Shown here one piece after another: positions 8,485 through 16,771 of a stretch of DNA of 64,000 nucleotides. Source of the stretch: JALHOP01 sp964484195 (GTDB taxonomy: Bacteria; Myxococcota; XYA12-FULL-58-9; JALHOP01). Location of the stretch: assembly GCA_964484195.1 (NCBI GenBank), contig CAZAER010000016.1:1-64000 (forward strand), in the 5' to 3' direction. The notes under the pieces are model-generated. The model was not told the origin of the DNA, did no database searches, and worked only from the letters and a program-made list of their open reading frames with translations. Every line of letters starts with the position of its first letter. Within the stretch, counting starts at the first letter, position 1. Both the position numbers and the translations under genes were made by a program.

Positions 8485-9419
8485 TGCTGACCGAGCCCGT
8501 CCAGTACCCCGCGAGCTTCCTCGCGGCCGAGCAGCGAGCCAAACACATCGCGAGCTGGTCGATCGTCTACGTGCTCACGACGATCGCGTTCATGGGCATG
8601 ACCATGGGCGGGTCACAGGCCATGAAGACGGTCTGGTACGACGACATCCTCGGGCTCATCCCACCGGTGTCGTTCCTCGTCGGCGCGACCGCCAGCAAAC
8701 GCCGGCCGAGCGCCGAGCACCCCTACGGTTTTTTGCGGGCACCGATGATCGGGCACCTGGCGAGCGCCCTCGCCCTCATTTCCTTCGGCATCATGCTGGC
8801 GGTGGAAGCCGTGCTCGCGCTCGTCGAAGGCACACCGCCCTCACTGGGTGGCACCGTCGTCTTCGGCCACGTCATCTGGAGCGGCTGGCTGATGCTAGCC
8901 GCGCTCGCCTACAGCATCGTGCCGATGGCGATCTTCGGCCGCCTGAAAGAGAAGGCTGCGCGCCCCATTCACGATCGCGCGCTGCTCGCTGACGCGGCGA
9001 TGGCCAAAGCGGACTGGCTCAGTGGAAGTGCCGCGGTCGCGGGGGTCATGGGGGTCGGCTTGGGCTTCTGGTGGGCCGACGCGGCTGGGGCGCTCATCGT
9101 CTCGCTCGACATTCTCCATGACGGCGCCGAGCAGATCCGCGGAGCGGTGAGTCGTCTCGTGGGCGCACGGCCACGCACTCTCGAGAAGGACCGCGAGGAT
9201 GTCTTGGTCGAGGATGTAAAGCGTCACCTGCTCGAGCTCGATTGGGTCGCGGCCGCCGAGGTGCGCTTGCGCGAAGAGGGTCACGTGGTCTTCGGAGAAG
9301 CCGTCGTGGTCGCGCGCAGCACCGACGCGATCGCATCGAAGCTCGCCAAGGCACGTGAGGCGCTTCGCCAGCGTCACTGGCGTATGCACGACTTGACCAT
9401 CACCCTCGGGGAGCGATGA
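8481..9419 (+). CDS. Cation diffusion facilitator family transporter
   Basis: 312 residues; inner-membrane efflux of a divalent metal (Zn, Co, Fe or Mn type) by proton antiport. Hydrophobic helices span about residues 25-215, with WYDDILGLIPP in the second helix region and HDRALLADAAMAKADWLSG before the fifth, both typical CDF positions. The C-terminal ~95 residues form the cytoplasmic regulatory domain. Start: ATG 8481 (or 8484) overlaps the preceding lipoprotein's stop. The 3' end overlaps the convergent sigma-factor gene by 20 bases. Metal specificity cannot be read. Confidence 0.88.
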   Translation: MMLTEPVQYPASFLAAEQRAKHIASWSIVYVLTTIAFMGMTMGGSQAMKTVWYDDILGLIPPVSFLVGATASKRRPSAEHPYGFLRAPMIGHLASALALISFGIMLAVEAVLALVEGTPPSLGGTVVFGHVIWSGWLMLAALAYSIVPMAIFGRLKEKAARPIHDRALLADAAMAKADWLSGSAAVAGVMGVGLGFWWADAAGALIVSLDILHDGAEQIRGAVSRLVGARPRTLEKDREDVLVEDVKRHLLELDWVAAAEVRLREEGHVVFGEAVVVARSTDAIASKLAKAREALRQRHWRMHDLTITLGER

Positions 9420-10074
9420 CCGCCATGACCGCGGCGACCATGCGGTCGCAGCGCGGCGCCTGGAAGCCGAACAGGTCCGCAGTAGCAGACCCGAGCTCGT
9501 CGCTGATCGTCGTGCGCAAGAGCGAGCGGGCGCGCGACAAGCGCATTTTCAAAGCGTCCTCACCGATCTCGAGACAAGCCGCGGCTTCGGCCGTGCTCAT
9601 CGCCTCGACGTCACGCAATACGTAGGCGGCGCGCAGCCCCGCCGGTAGCCCGTCGACGGCACGCTCGAGCAAGGCGCGCAGCTCTCCAGTGAAAGCGTCG
9701 TGCTCGGGGGAGCTCGGGCTTTCGTCCGCCATGATGGACTCCTCGTCGTCGATGATGCTCATGCCGCCTCGACGCTTCTTCAAGCGCCCCAAGGCCTCGT
9801 AGAGGGCGATGCGCGTCAGCCACGTCGACAGCTTGGCTTCGCCACGGAAGGTCGCGAGCTTGGCGAAGGCGTTCACGTAAGCGTCTTGCATGGCGTCTTC
9901 GGCCTCGGCGTCGTCCTTCAAGATCGAGCGGGTCACACGGAAGAGGCGCTGGTTGTACCGGCGAATGATGAGCTCGAAGAGCGCGACCTCACCGGCGAGC
10001 ACGCGCGACACCACCGTCGCGTCGTCGAGCTGACCGGTGTCCGCGAGCTGCGTCGGCTGATTCTTGGCCTTCAT
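9400..10074 (-). CDS. ECF-type RNA polymerase sigma factor
   Basis: 224 residues. Region 2 (about 25-95) includes LFELIIRRYNQRLFRVTRSIL and the DAEDAMQDAYVNAF-like -10 recognition stretch. Region 4 (about 140-190) has the helix-turn-helix segment MSTAEAAACLEIGEDALKMR. A C-terminal tail of ~30 residues with LFGFQAPRCDR is present, as in a subset of RpoE-like factors. No anti-sigma gene is adjacent on either side. A GGAGGG ribosome site precedes ATG 10074, and an inverted repeat with a T-run lies 30-50 bases upstream (separate entry). Confidence 0.92.
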   Translation of the reverse strand: MKAKNQPTQLADTGQLDDATVVSRVLAGEVALFELIIRRYNQRLFRVTRSILKDDAEAEDAMQDAYVNAFAKLATFRGEAKLSTWLTRIALYEALGRLKKRRGGMSIIDDEESIMADESPSSPEHDAFTGELRALLERAVDGLPAGLRAAYVLRDVEAMSTAEAAACLEIGEDALKMRLSRARSLLRTTISDELGSATADLFGFQAPRCDRMVAAVMAVIAPRG

Positions 10075-10103
10075 GACGAGACAGAGCCCTCCAGTCCGAA
10101 AAA

Positions 10104-10121
10104 GGTAACAAGGTTGTTACC
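10104..10121 (-). promoter_or_regulatory. Inverted repeat with T-run upstream of the ECF sigma gene
   Basis: Perfect 7-base arms GGTAACA and TGTTACC around a 4-base centre. Read in the direction of the sigma gene the second arm is followed at once by TTTTT. It could be an operator, part of an autoregulated promoter, or a small terminator/attenuator in the leader. The T-run favours the last, but the stem is short and AT-containing. Confidence 0.4.
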
Positions 10122-10192
10122 TGTGTGCCCACTGCCCACTCTCTCCTGACGAGCGCCTGGCGCTCCACGGCGCCGGCGCTGCCACCGGCCTC

Positions 10193-10408
10193 GTGCTCCT
10201 CCTCCTCTATGTGGTGCGCGGCGGAGGCGGAGGCCTCGTGACTCCGGCCCTCGTTTGTTTCGTCCTCGCGGCCGCGGGTGGCTTTGCGATGTTCGCCATG
10301 CACCTGACGAAGAAGACCTTTCCGATCCCGCTGATGCTCATCCATGGCGTGGCGGCGGTCATTGGCTTCAGCTTGCTCCTCGCGGTGGCCTTCCAAGCAA
10401 GCTCATGA
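10193..10408 (+). CDS. Small membrane protein, about three spans
   Basis: 71 residues from a GTG; function unknown. Three hydrophobic stretches with short loops, including LVTPALVCFVLAAAGGFAMF and a C-terminal IPLMLIHGVAAVIGFSLLL. The frame is open further upstream (LALHGAGAATG) without a standard start, so the true N-terminus may be slightly longer. It sits 110 bases before the antiporter gene on the same strand. Confidence 0.5.
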   Translation: MLLLLYVVRGGGGGLVTPALVCFVLAAAGGFAMFAMHLTKKTFPIPLMLIHGVAAVIGFSLLLAVAFQASS

Positions 10409-10517
10409 AGCGTTAGCGATCCTGTTCATGCTCGCTGGAGCATGGTGCGGCGGCCACTTGGTGTTCGGTCATGGGGTTGGGGTGAGCCGCAAGAGCTGAT
10501 ACGGTCCGCCCGCGCTC

Positions 10518-12299
10518 ATGGCCTCATTCGTCGTAGCTCTCTCGCATCTCGTCGTCGCCTCTGGAGATGACGGTCACGCCGTCATCGGCAACATCGCCCT
10601 GTGCGTCGTAGCGGCCAGCATCCTGGGCTTCATCATGAAGCTCACCAAGCAACCGCTGATCCTCGGGTACGTTTTAGCGGGCGTCGTCATCGGCCCGATC
10701 GGCTTGCGCTTCATCAGCGACAACTCCGACATCGCCACCATCTCGGAGATCGGGCTCATCCTCTTGCTCTTCATGATCGGTCTCGAGATCGACTTGAAGA
10801 AGATGCTCTCGGCGGGTGCCAAGGTCATCGTCCCGGGCGTCCTGCAGTTCCCGCTGTGTTTGGGCGCGGGGTACCTGGCGTTTCACGGTATGAAGGCGAT
10901 GGGCCTGTCGGTCGGCGACTCTGCATACGCGGAGCTCTACTGCGCCATCGCCATCAGCATGAGCAGCACTATGATCGTGGTGAAGCTGCTCTTCGACAAG
11001 TTCGAGCTCGACACCCTCCCGGGCCGCATCACCGTGGGCATTCTCGTCTTCCAGGACATCTGGGCGATCATGGTGCTCGCGGTGCAACCGAACTTCGCCG
11101 ACCCGCAAATCGGCGGCATCGCCCTTACCTTCCTGCGCGGCGCGCTCCTCGTCGGCGCGGCCCTGCTTGCATCGCGCTACGTGCTGCCGATCGTCTATCG
11201 TAGCGTCGCACGTGTCCCCGAGCTCTTGCTCGTCATCTCCCTGGGGTGGTGTTTCCTCGTGGCGCTGGTCGCGGCTCTGCCGCAAATCGGCTTGTCGATG
11301 GAGATGGGGGCGCTCATCGCGGGGATTTCGCTCGCGACCTTCCCCTACAACGTCGACGTCATCGCCAAAGTCGTCTCCATCCGCGATTTCTTCATCACGC
11401 TCTTCTTCGTAGCGCTCGGCATGACCATTCCGCTGCCGCAAGGCAACGTGCTCATCATCGCCTCGCTGGTCGCGCTAGTCGCTATAGCGGTCCGCTTCCT
11501 CGGCATCTTCGGCGTCCTCTACAGCCTGAACAGCGGCCACCGCGCCTCGCTGCTCGCCACCATCAACCTCGGTCAGATCAGCGAGTTCGCGTTGGTCATC
11601 CTGACGCTCGGCGTGGCGCTCGGCCACATCGAGGGCGGTACGCTCACGACCATCACCTGGGTCTTCGCCCTGCTCGCGGTCGCCTCGACCTACGGCATCA
11701 CCTACAGTCATCCGTTGCAACGCGGCATGAGCGTGGTCCTGAACGCCGTCGGCATCCGCGACCTCGCGAACGTCCAGGAAGAGAGCGGCGGCGATCACAA
11801 ACATCCCATCGTCATGCTCGGCTTCTTCCGCATCGCCAGCGCCTTTCTCGACGAGGTGCTGCGCAAACATCCGCATCTGAAGGAGTCGATCAAAGTCGTC
11901 GACTTCAATCCCGAGGTTCGCGAGAAGCTCACGAGCATGGGCGTGGCCTGTGTCTACGGTGACGTGAGCAACGCCGACACCCTGCATCACGCCAACATCC
12001 ACCATGCGCAGCTGGTGCTGTGCACGATTCCCGACGCTTTCCTCAAGGGCACCAACAACAAGAAGCTCGTCGATCTGGTGCGCAAGCTCTGCCCTCACGC
12101 CAAGGTGCTGGTCACGGCCGAGCGCACCACGCATGCCCGCGAGCTCTACGACGTCGGCGCCGACTACGTCATCCAGCCGTCCGTTCTAGCAGGCGAGAGC
12201 GTCGCCCGGGCCGTCGAGCTCGGCCTCTCCGGCGACCTCGACGTGTTGCGCAGCACCGCCCGCGAAGAGCTCGGCATGCGCAACGAAGTGTTGGCCTGA
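10518..12299 (+). CDS. KefB/KefC-type cation:proton antiporter with C-terminal TrkA-N-like domain
   Basis: 593 residues. The N-terminal ~390 residues are a CPA2 antiporter membrane domain (about 12 spans) with early LGYVLAGVVIGPIGL and FMIGLEIDLKKM, both family hallmarks. Residues ~428-590 form a Rossmann-like cytoplasmic domain as in TrkA-N/Kef. The nucleotide loop is unusual: where GxGxxG is expected the sequence is GFFRIAS (435-441). A conserved acidic residue follows in VVDFNPE. Likely K+ or Na+ efflux coupled to H+. No KefF/KefG-like ancillary gene is adjacent, so glutathione gating is not supported. Confidence 0.9.
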   Translation: MASFVVALSHLVVASGDDGHAVIGNIALCVVAASILGFIMKLTKQPLILGYVLAGVVIGPIGLRFISDNSDIATISEIGLILLLFMIGLEIDLKKMLSAGAKVIVPGVLQFPLCLGAGYLAFHGMKAMGLSVGDSAYAELYCAIAISMSSTMIVVKLLFDKFELDTLPGRITVGILVFQDIWAIMVLAVQPNFADPQIGGIALTFLRGALLVGAALLASRYVLPIVYRSVARVPELLLVISLGWCFLVALVAALPQIGLSMEMGALIAGISLATFPYNVDVIAKVVSIRDFFITLFFVALGMTIPLPQGNVLIIASLVALVAIAVRFLGIFGVLYSLNSGHRASLLATINLGQISEFALVILTLGVALGHIEGGTLTTITWVFALLAVASTYGITYSHPLQRGMSVVLNAVGIRDLANVQEESGGDHKHPIVMLGFFRIASAFLDEVLRKHPHLKESIKVVDFNPEVREKLTSMGVACVYGDVSNADTLHHANIHHAQLVLCTIPDAFLKGTNNKKLVDLVRKLCPHAKVLVTAERTTHARELYDVGADYVIQPSVLAGESVARAVELGLSGDLDVLRSTAREELGMRNEVLA

Positions 12300-12444
12300 G
12301 CCGTCCGCGGCGAGCACAGTCCGCAGCGCCAACGCGGCACAACCCGACGAGCGATAGCGGCCGCAACCCGTAGCCAGCGGCTCCCGATATCTCAACCGCG
12401 CTCCGGGTCCCCGCGGCGCACCACCCCACAATTCGGAGTTTCAA

Positions 12445-12831
12445 ATGGCCACCATTGCTTGGGCAAAGGCCCACGTAGGTACGCACGTCCAAGGTGTTCG
12501 AGCTGGCGCCCGTGAAATCGGCGCGATCATCCGCAAGGCGAAAGAAGTCGACGGCGCCATCGAGGACACCGCCCTCAAGGTCGCTCTCCGCGGTCAGCCG
12601 CGCGCCCTCTGGTCCGCGGTCATGGGCACGTACGCCTCGACCTACGGCGACGTCCACCACTCGCCCAGCCGCGAGCAGCTCTTGAAGACCCTCGGCCGCC
12701 GCACCGCCGACGTCATCAAGGCCGACGAAGACGGCAGCAAGCGCTACTCGGTCATGGAGCTGCGCTCGCTCAAGAATCGCGGCCAGCAGCACTTGGTCGA
12801 GTACGCGAAGCGCCGCAAGGTCGAGGAGTAA
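12445..12831 (+). CDS. Hypothetical small basic protein
   Basis: 128 residues; family not recognised. Rich in Ala, Arg, Lys and His, mostly helical in appearance, without signal peptide or membrane span. GGAG lies 7 bases before ATG 12445, a good ribosome site, which supports a real gene. It is separated by 145 non-coding bases from the antiporter and is convergent with the macro-domain gene, leaving only 6 bases between their stops. Its basic character (calculated by eye) would allow nucleic-acid binding, but no motif shows it. Confidence 0.65.
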   Translation: MATIAWAKAHVGTHVQGVRAGAREIGAIIRKAKEVDGAIEDTALKVALRGQPRALWSAVMGTYASTYGDVHHSPSREQLLKTLGRRTADVIKADEDGSKRYSVMELRSLKNRGQQHLVEYAKRRKVEE

Positions 12832-12837
12832 GTCCCT

Positions 12838-13353
12838 TCAGCGAACTGCTCGCATGGCATCGAGCGCCTTGTCGTCGAAAGCGACAAGGCGCACGAGCTT
12901 CAAGCCCTTCGCCTTCTTGGCTTCGGCGCGCAGTGTCTCGACGGCGATCCGCGCTGCTTCGGCGAGAGGATAGCCGTACGCTCCAGCGGACAAGAGCGGG
13001 AATGCAATGCTTCCGGCACGCGCTTCCTTCGCGAGGTCCATCGCCGCGATGTACGCATCGGCGAGCAGCTTGGCTTCGCCCTGCTTGCCGTCTCGGTAGA
13101 TCGGTCCGACCGCGTGGATGATGTGTTTGATGCCGCGCGTCGACTCCATGTAGTACGCGCCGGTGATCACGGCCGAACCCGTCGGACAACCACCGATCTT
13201 GCGCAGCGCCTCGAGGAGCTCGGGGCCAGCGCCCTTGTGGATGATGCCGTCGACGCCGCCACCGCCCTGGAGCTCGGCGTTGGCTGCAGTGACGAGGATC
13301 TCGACCTTCTGATCGACGATGTTACCGAGAACGGCTTCGAGCTTCGCGGCCAT
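12838..13353 (-). CDS. Macro domain protein (ADP-ribose binding/deacetylase type)
   Basis: 171 residues, nearly all one macro domain. The ADP-ribose pocket signature is clear: VTAANAELQGGGGVDGIIH (20-38), with the Asn and glycine-rich loop, then HAVGP and FPLLSAGAYGYP. Members remove ADP-ribose from proteins or deacetylate O-acetyl-ADP-ribose. The start at 13353 lies inside the 3' end of the upstream FAD monooxygenase (32-base overlap), suggesting translational coupling. No ADP-ribosyltransferase partner is visible nearby. Confidence 0.92.
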   Translation of the reverse strand: MAAKLEAVLGNIVDQKVEILVTAANAELQGGGGVDGIIHKGAGPELLEALRKIGGCPTGSAVITGAYYMESTRGIKHIIHAVGPIYRDGKQGEAKLLADAYIAAMDLAKEARAGSIAFPLLSAGAYGYPLAEAARIAVETLRAEAKKAKGLKLVRLVAFDDKALDAMRAVR

Positions 13354-14473
13354 GGAACCCTGCCATGCTCTGGAGCATCAGCCACCGCAGCGGTGGGATG
13401 CGGGTGAGCGGCCCCATCATGGCATCGCGCAGCGGGCCGAGCAAAGTGGCGTCGCTCTGGAAGAACGGCGTCAGCCAGCGGGTCACGAACTGGTAGTAGT
13501 GCAACATGCCGCGGCGCCGGCGCGAGTAAGCGGCGAGCGCACTCGGCAGGTCAGGCTCTTCGCGAAGCACCTCGGCCAACGTGCACGCGTCGACGAGCGC
13601 GAGATTGGCGCCCTGGCCGAGTTGCGGGCTCATGCCGTGCCCGGCATCTCCCATGTACAGCACGTTACCGACGTCCCAGCGGGGCATACGCACGTCCGTA
13701 TAGGTCGCCAAGAGCACCTTGCCGCCGGCGTCGAAGAGCGGCACCGCGCCTGGGTAGTGCGCCGCGATGTCCTCGCGCATCGTCGCGGCGGCGCGCTCGT
13801 GGCCCACAACGGGCACGCTCCAGAACAACGTCACCAGATCTTTGCCGACGGGCAAGATGCCGAGCATGCGCTTCGTACCGCGCAATACCTGGAAGAGCTC
13901 CGGCGCAACACCGTTGCTCTTGCAGACGCACCACAACGCGCCCCACGGATAGGGAATGGCGCGGCGCACCGCCGGCTCGTCGTCCGCGATGACGTTGCGT
14001 GACCCAGCAGCGAGAATCACCAAGTCATGGGGTCCATAGCGTCCACCGTCGTCGGCGACGAGCACCTTCTTCCGACCTCGTCCCGAGAGCGTCACAATGG
14101 TGACGCCGGTCACCAGCTGCGCGCCCGACGCCCGTGCGGCGTCGAAGAGCGTCGAGAAGAGAACGCCGCGGTGCAAACCAATACCGTGGAGATTCGCAGC
14201 GAGGTCGCCGTAACGCAGCGTAAACACCTCGCGCCCGCCGTTGGTCACGCAGCGCAAGACATCGACGCGCGCTCCGCTGTCGCGGATCACCCGATCGAGA
14301 CCGAGCTGCGTGAGCACGGCCATGCCGCTGGGCTGCATCATCAGGCCGGCCCCGACGGGCCCCGGTGTCGGCGCGCGCTCGTAGATGGACACGCGATGGC
14401 CGGCGCGCGCCAAGAAGATCGCCGCGGCGCAACCAGCCGTCCCAGCACCAACGATACCGACGTCGAGAGCCAC
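13322..14473 (-). CDS. FAD-dependent monooxygenase (UbiH/PHBH-like)
   Basis: 383 residues. N-terminal dinucleotide-binding GIVGAGTAGCAAA (6-18), followed by ERAPTPGPVGAGLMMQPSG, is typical of aromatic and quinone hydroxylases. The second FAD motif appears as YMGDAGHGMSPQLGQGANL near residue 280. It would hydroxylate an aromatic or related substrate with NAD(P)H and O2. GTG start at 14473. It is followed by the overlapping macro-domain gene and preceded by a hydrolase gene 26 bases away. The substrate is unknown; no obvious aromatic-degradation or quinone gene is adjacent. Confidence 0.87.
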   Translation of the reverse strand: MALDVGIVGAGTAGCAAAIFLARAGHRVSIYERAPTPGPVGAGLMMQPSGMAVLTQLGLDRVIRDSGARVDVLRCVTNGGREVFTLRYGDLAANLHGIGLHRGVLFSTLFDAARASGAQLVTGVTIVTLSGRGRKKVLVADDGGRYGPHDLVILAAGSRNVIADDEPAVRRAIPYPWGALWCVCKSNGVAPELFQVLRGTKRMLGILPVGKDLVTLFWSVPVVGHERAAATMREDIAAHYPGAVPLFDAGGKVLLATYTDVRMPRWDVGNVLYMGDAGHGMSPQLGQGANLALVDACTLAEVLREEPDLPSALAAYSRRRRGMLHYYQFVTRWLTPFFQSDATLLGPLRDAMMGPLTRIPPLRWLMLQSMAGFHGREARSRSR

Positions 14474-14499
14474 GTCGGGCTCTTACCTGCTTCCGAGGG

Positions 14500-15765
14500 T
14501 CAACGTTTCCTTTTTCCGTCGAGCCAGGTCATCGCCGCAGCCACGGCTTTCAACGCCGCCGTCTCATGGTCGCCAGGGACGGTGATGAGGGCGATGTCGC
14601 GCGAGCCGGCGGCGCGCATGCGTTTCACGACCGGTGGCCCATTCACCGCGTACGACACTTGATCGTCGTCTCTGCCGTGCACCAAGCGAATGGCCTGGTC
14701 GCCGGCGTTCCAGCTGTCGGTGCAGTCGGCCGCGAGCGCTGCATAGAGCGGCGCGTGCGGATTGAGCTCGCCTTTCGTGCCGTAGAGCGACGCGAGAAAC
14801 GTCGGGTGCAGTAGCTTCTTGGGGTCGGCGCCGATGAGCCCAGACGTCCACGACGTCCCCGGCGCATCGCTGAATGCGCTCCATGCAGCCTCGGCATACT
14901 TCTTCGCGAAGATCTGGTCGACACGCTCCGCGAGGCCAACGCGGTTGTCGACGCCCAAGAGGTAGTAGGCGAGCGCTGGAGCCGACAGGTCGTGCGGCTT
15001 GCCCATCATGAACTCTTTTTGCCCGATCTGATCGTGCGGTCCCGCCATGGGCACCGAGCCGGCGACGGTGAACTCTTTGCGCAACGCCGGTGTGCTGCAC
15101 AGCAAGCGATGCAGGGCCATGGTGCCGTGTCCGCCCTGGGAGTAGCCGCCGAGCATCACTTGACCCGAGAGCTCGATTCCCAGCTGCTTTGCGAGCTTGC
15201 GGGTCGCTCGCATCATATCGAGCGAGGCCGACGCCTCGCTGTCGGCATGCATGTAAGGATGAAAGACGCGCTTACGGTTGGCATCCTTCGCGTGCGCGAG
15301 CTTCGGGTCGTAGAACTTCTCGGGATGGGGCTCGGCAGACGCGGCAAAGCCCAGGTAGTCCGCCATCGCGACCAAATAGCCACCGCCAGCGAAGAAGGTC
15401 GTGGCCACGTAGCGATCGGGGCTCTCGGGATCGCGCGACGGTCCGCCATCGCGTCCTGGGCTCGTGCCATGCTGCATCGAGAACAGAGGCAGAGCCTTCG
15501 CTCGAGCCTGCGGGACGATCGCGAGGCCGCTTGCCGCGACCTTTTCGCCCTTCGCGTTGGTGGTGACGTAGGTGACGTCGTAGAGCGTCACCGCGTGCAC
15601 GGCGCCCGGGAGCTTCGGCACGCCCAAGCTTCGGCGTTCCGCCTCGATGTCCGCCTTCGCGAGCGTGTCGAGCTCTTCGAAGCGGAGCAGATCGCCCGGC
15701 GACGCATCAGCGAGGCGTGCTCGCGAGGTCACTGCTGCGCTTCGCCGAACTTGCATCAGCGCCAT
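14500..15765 (-). CDS. Alpha/beta hydrolase, secretory-lipase-like
   Basis: 421 residues. The nucleophile elbow is GYSQGG (Ser in the middle), the acid is probably in HGRDDDQVSY, and the His in PGDHETAAL. The layout (long N-terminal region, YVTTNAKGE, then MADYLGFAAS) resembles the secretory lipase/LIP group rather than small esterases. No clear signal peptide is seen, so the location is uncertain. Start: ATG 15765 with GGAG upstream; a GTG one codon earlier is also possible. It lies 26 bases upstream of the FAD monooxygenase, so the two may be co-transcribed. Confidence 0.82.
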   Translation of the reverse strand: MALMQVRRSAAVTSRARLADASPGDLLRFEELDTLAKADIEAERRSLGVPKLPGAVHAVTLYDVTYVTTNAKGEKVAASGLAIVPQARAKALPLFSMQHGTSPGRDGGPSRDPESPDRYVATTFFAGGGYLVAMADYLGFAASAEPHPEKFYDPKLAHAKDANRKRVFHPYMHADSEASASLDMMRATRKLAKQLGIELSGQVMLGGYSQGGHGTMALHRLLCSTPALRKEFTVAGSVPMAGPHDQIGQKEFMMGKPHDLSAPALAYYLLGVDNRVGLAERVDQIFAKKYAEAAWSAFSDAPGTSWTSGLIGADPKKLLHPTFLASLYGTKGELNPHAPLYAALAADCTDSWNAGDQAIRLVHGRDDDQVSYAVNGPPVVKRMRAAGSRDIALITVPGDHETAALKAVAAAMTWLDGKRKR

Positions 15766-15840
15766 CACCCGAGCTCCGTGAGAGAGGTGCTCGGCTTATC
15801 GGTGTCGGTAGGGGCGGGTTTCGCGCCAACTTGTCACTCG

Positions 15841-15858
15841 CGAAGCGATTCCGCTTCG
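15841..15858 (-). terminator. Small hairpin downstream of the unknown gene at 15868-16713
   Basis: Perfect 7-base arms CGAAGCG and CGCTTCG around a 4-base loop, about 10 bases after the stop of the upstream minus-strand gene. It has no T-run, so it is only a weak terminator candidate. Confidence 0.28.
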
Positions 15859-15867
15859 GTGCGCGAG

Positions 15868-16713
15868 CTACTGACGCTGGGCGGTGACGCGGTCACGCAT
15901 CTCGAGCAATGCGTCATCGACCTCTTCGGCTTCGCCGGGATTCTTGGCGCGCAGGCTCTCGATGCGCTCGCGCAGCCCGTTGCCGAGACCCGCTACCTCC
16001 GCGGGCAAGGCGTCCTCGCGGCGGAGGTCGTCGAGGGTCATGAGCAGCAGCGTCTGTGCCTTGAGGTCGTCGTTGAAGCGCGCCAGCCGCCGCGCAATGC
16101 GCTGGAGCTCTGGCGTCGTCTGGACCGGCAGATTGCTCTCGGCGATGCCGCGGAAGCTGCTGGAACGGATCCCCAGCAGCGCCATGGTGTAGGTCGAGAC
16201 CGCGGCCGGGTCGTTCGGATCCTCTCGCATCGCAGCTTGGAGATGCTGGAGCGCCTTGCGCCCGGGCTCGAGGCGGTTCCACGGCAGCAGCGTGTAGTGC
16301 TGGAGCGTGATGCCCTCTCCCCAAGCGAGAAGGCGATGCGCGGAGCCACGTTGCGCCGCAGAGGTGCGCGCGTCGAGCGCCGCGCGGGCCGCGCCCACGA
16401 CGTCATTGACCGTCTGTACGCTAGCGCGGATGGTCGGAACGGCGGCGCAGCGACGCTTGCGCACGTCGGTGCGAGGGGGCTCGAGTCCGCAGACGAGACC
16501 GTCCAGCGACTTGGTTCCGGAGCTGAGCACCGCGGCGTGACGACTGAAGGCTTCGCGGGCTGCGACGTAAACCGGATCGTCCCAGGCCAACTGCTCGCCC
16601 GTCTGCGTGGTCACGATGTCCGCGGCATCCAACACGCCCACGGTTCCAGCATCACGCTCGACCTTGAGGCCGTTCGTGCCACTGAAGATTTTCGGATCGA
16701 TAGGTGCCGACAT
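15868..16713 (-). CDS. Hypothetical protein
   Basis: 281 residues; family not recognised. No signal peptide or span. The N-terminal part (MSAPIDPKIFSGTNG) is polar; residues ~60-200 look alpha-helical with two Cys pairs; the C-terminal ~90 residues are charged helices (LARFNDDLKAQTLLLMTLDD). The helical part could be a TPR-like solenoid (GRKALQHLQAAMREDPNDP resembles one TPR unit), but only one unit is convincing. It lies 58 bases downstream of the SDR gene of the sphingolipid block, same strand; a functional link is not shown. Confidence 0.65.
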   Translation of the reverse strand: MSAPIDPKIFSGTNGLKVERDAGTVGVLDAADIVTTQTGEQLAWDDPVYVAAREAFSRHAAVLSSGTKSLDGLVCGLEPPRTDVRKRRCAAVPTIRASVQTVNDVVGAARAALDARTSAAQRGSAHRLLAWGEGITLQHYTLLPWNRLEPGRKALQHLQAAMREDPNDPAAVSTYTMALLGIRSSSFRGIAESNLPVQTTPELQRIARRLARFNDDLKAQTLLLMTLDDLRREDALPAEVAGLGNGLRERIESLRAKNPGEAEEVDDALLEMRDRVTAQRQ

Positions 16714-16771
16714 GGGCAGTCAGTATCGGCGCGACATCGAGCACGGCGCCCCCAGGGAGCCTGTCACGACG

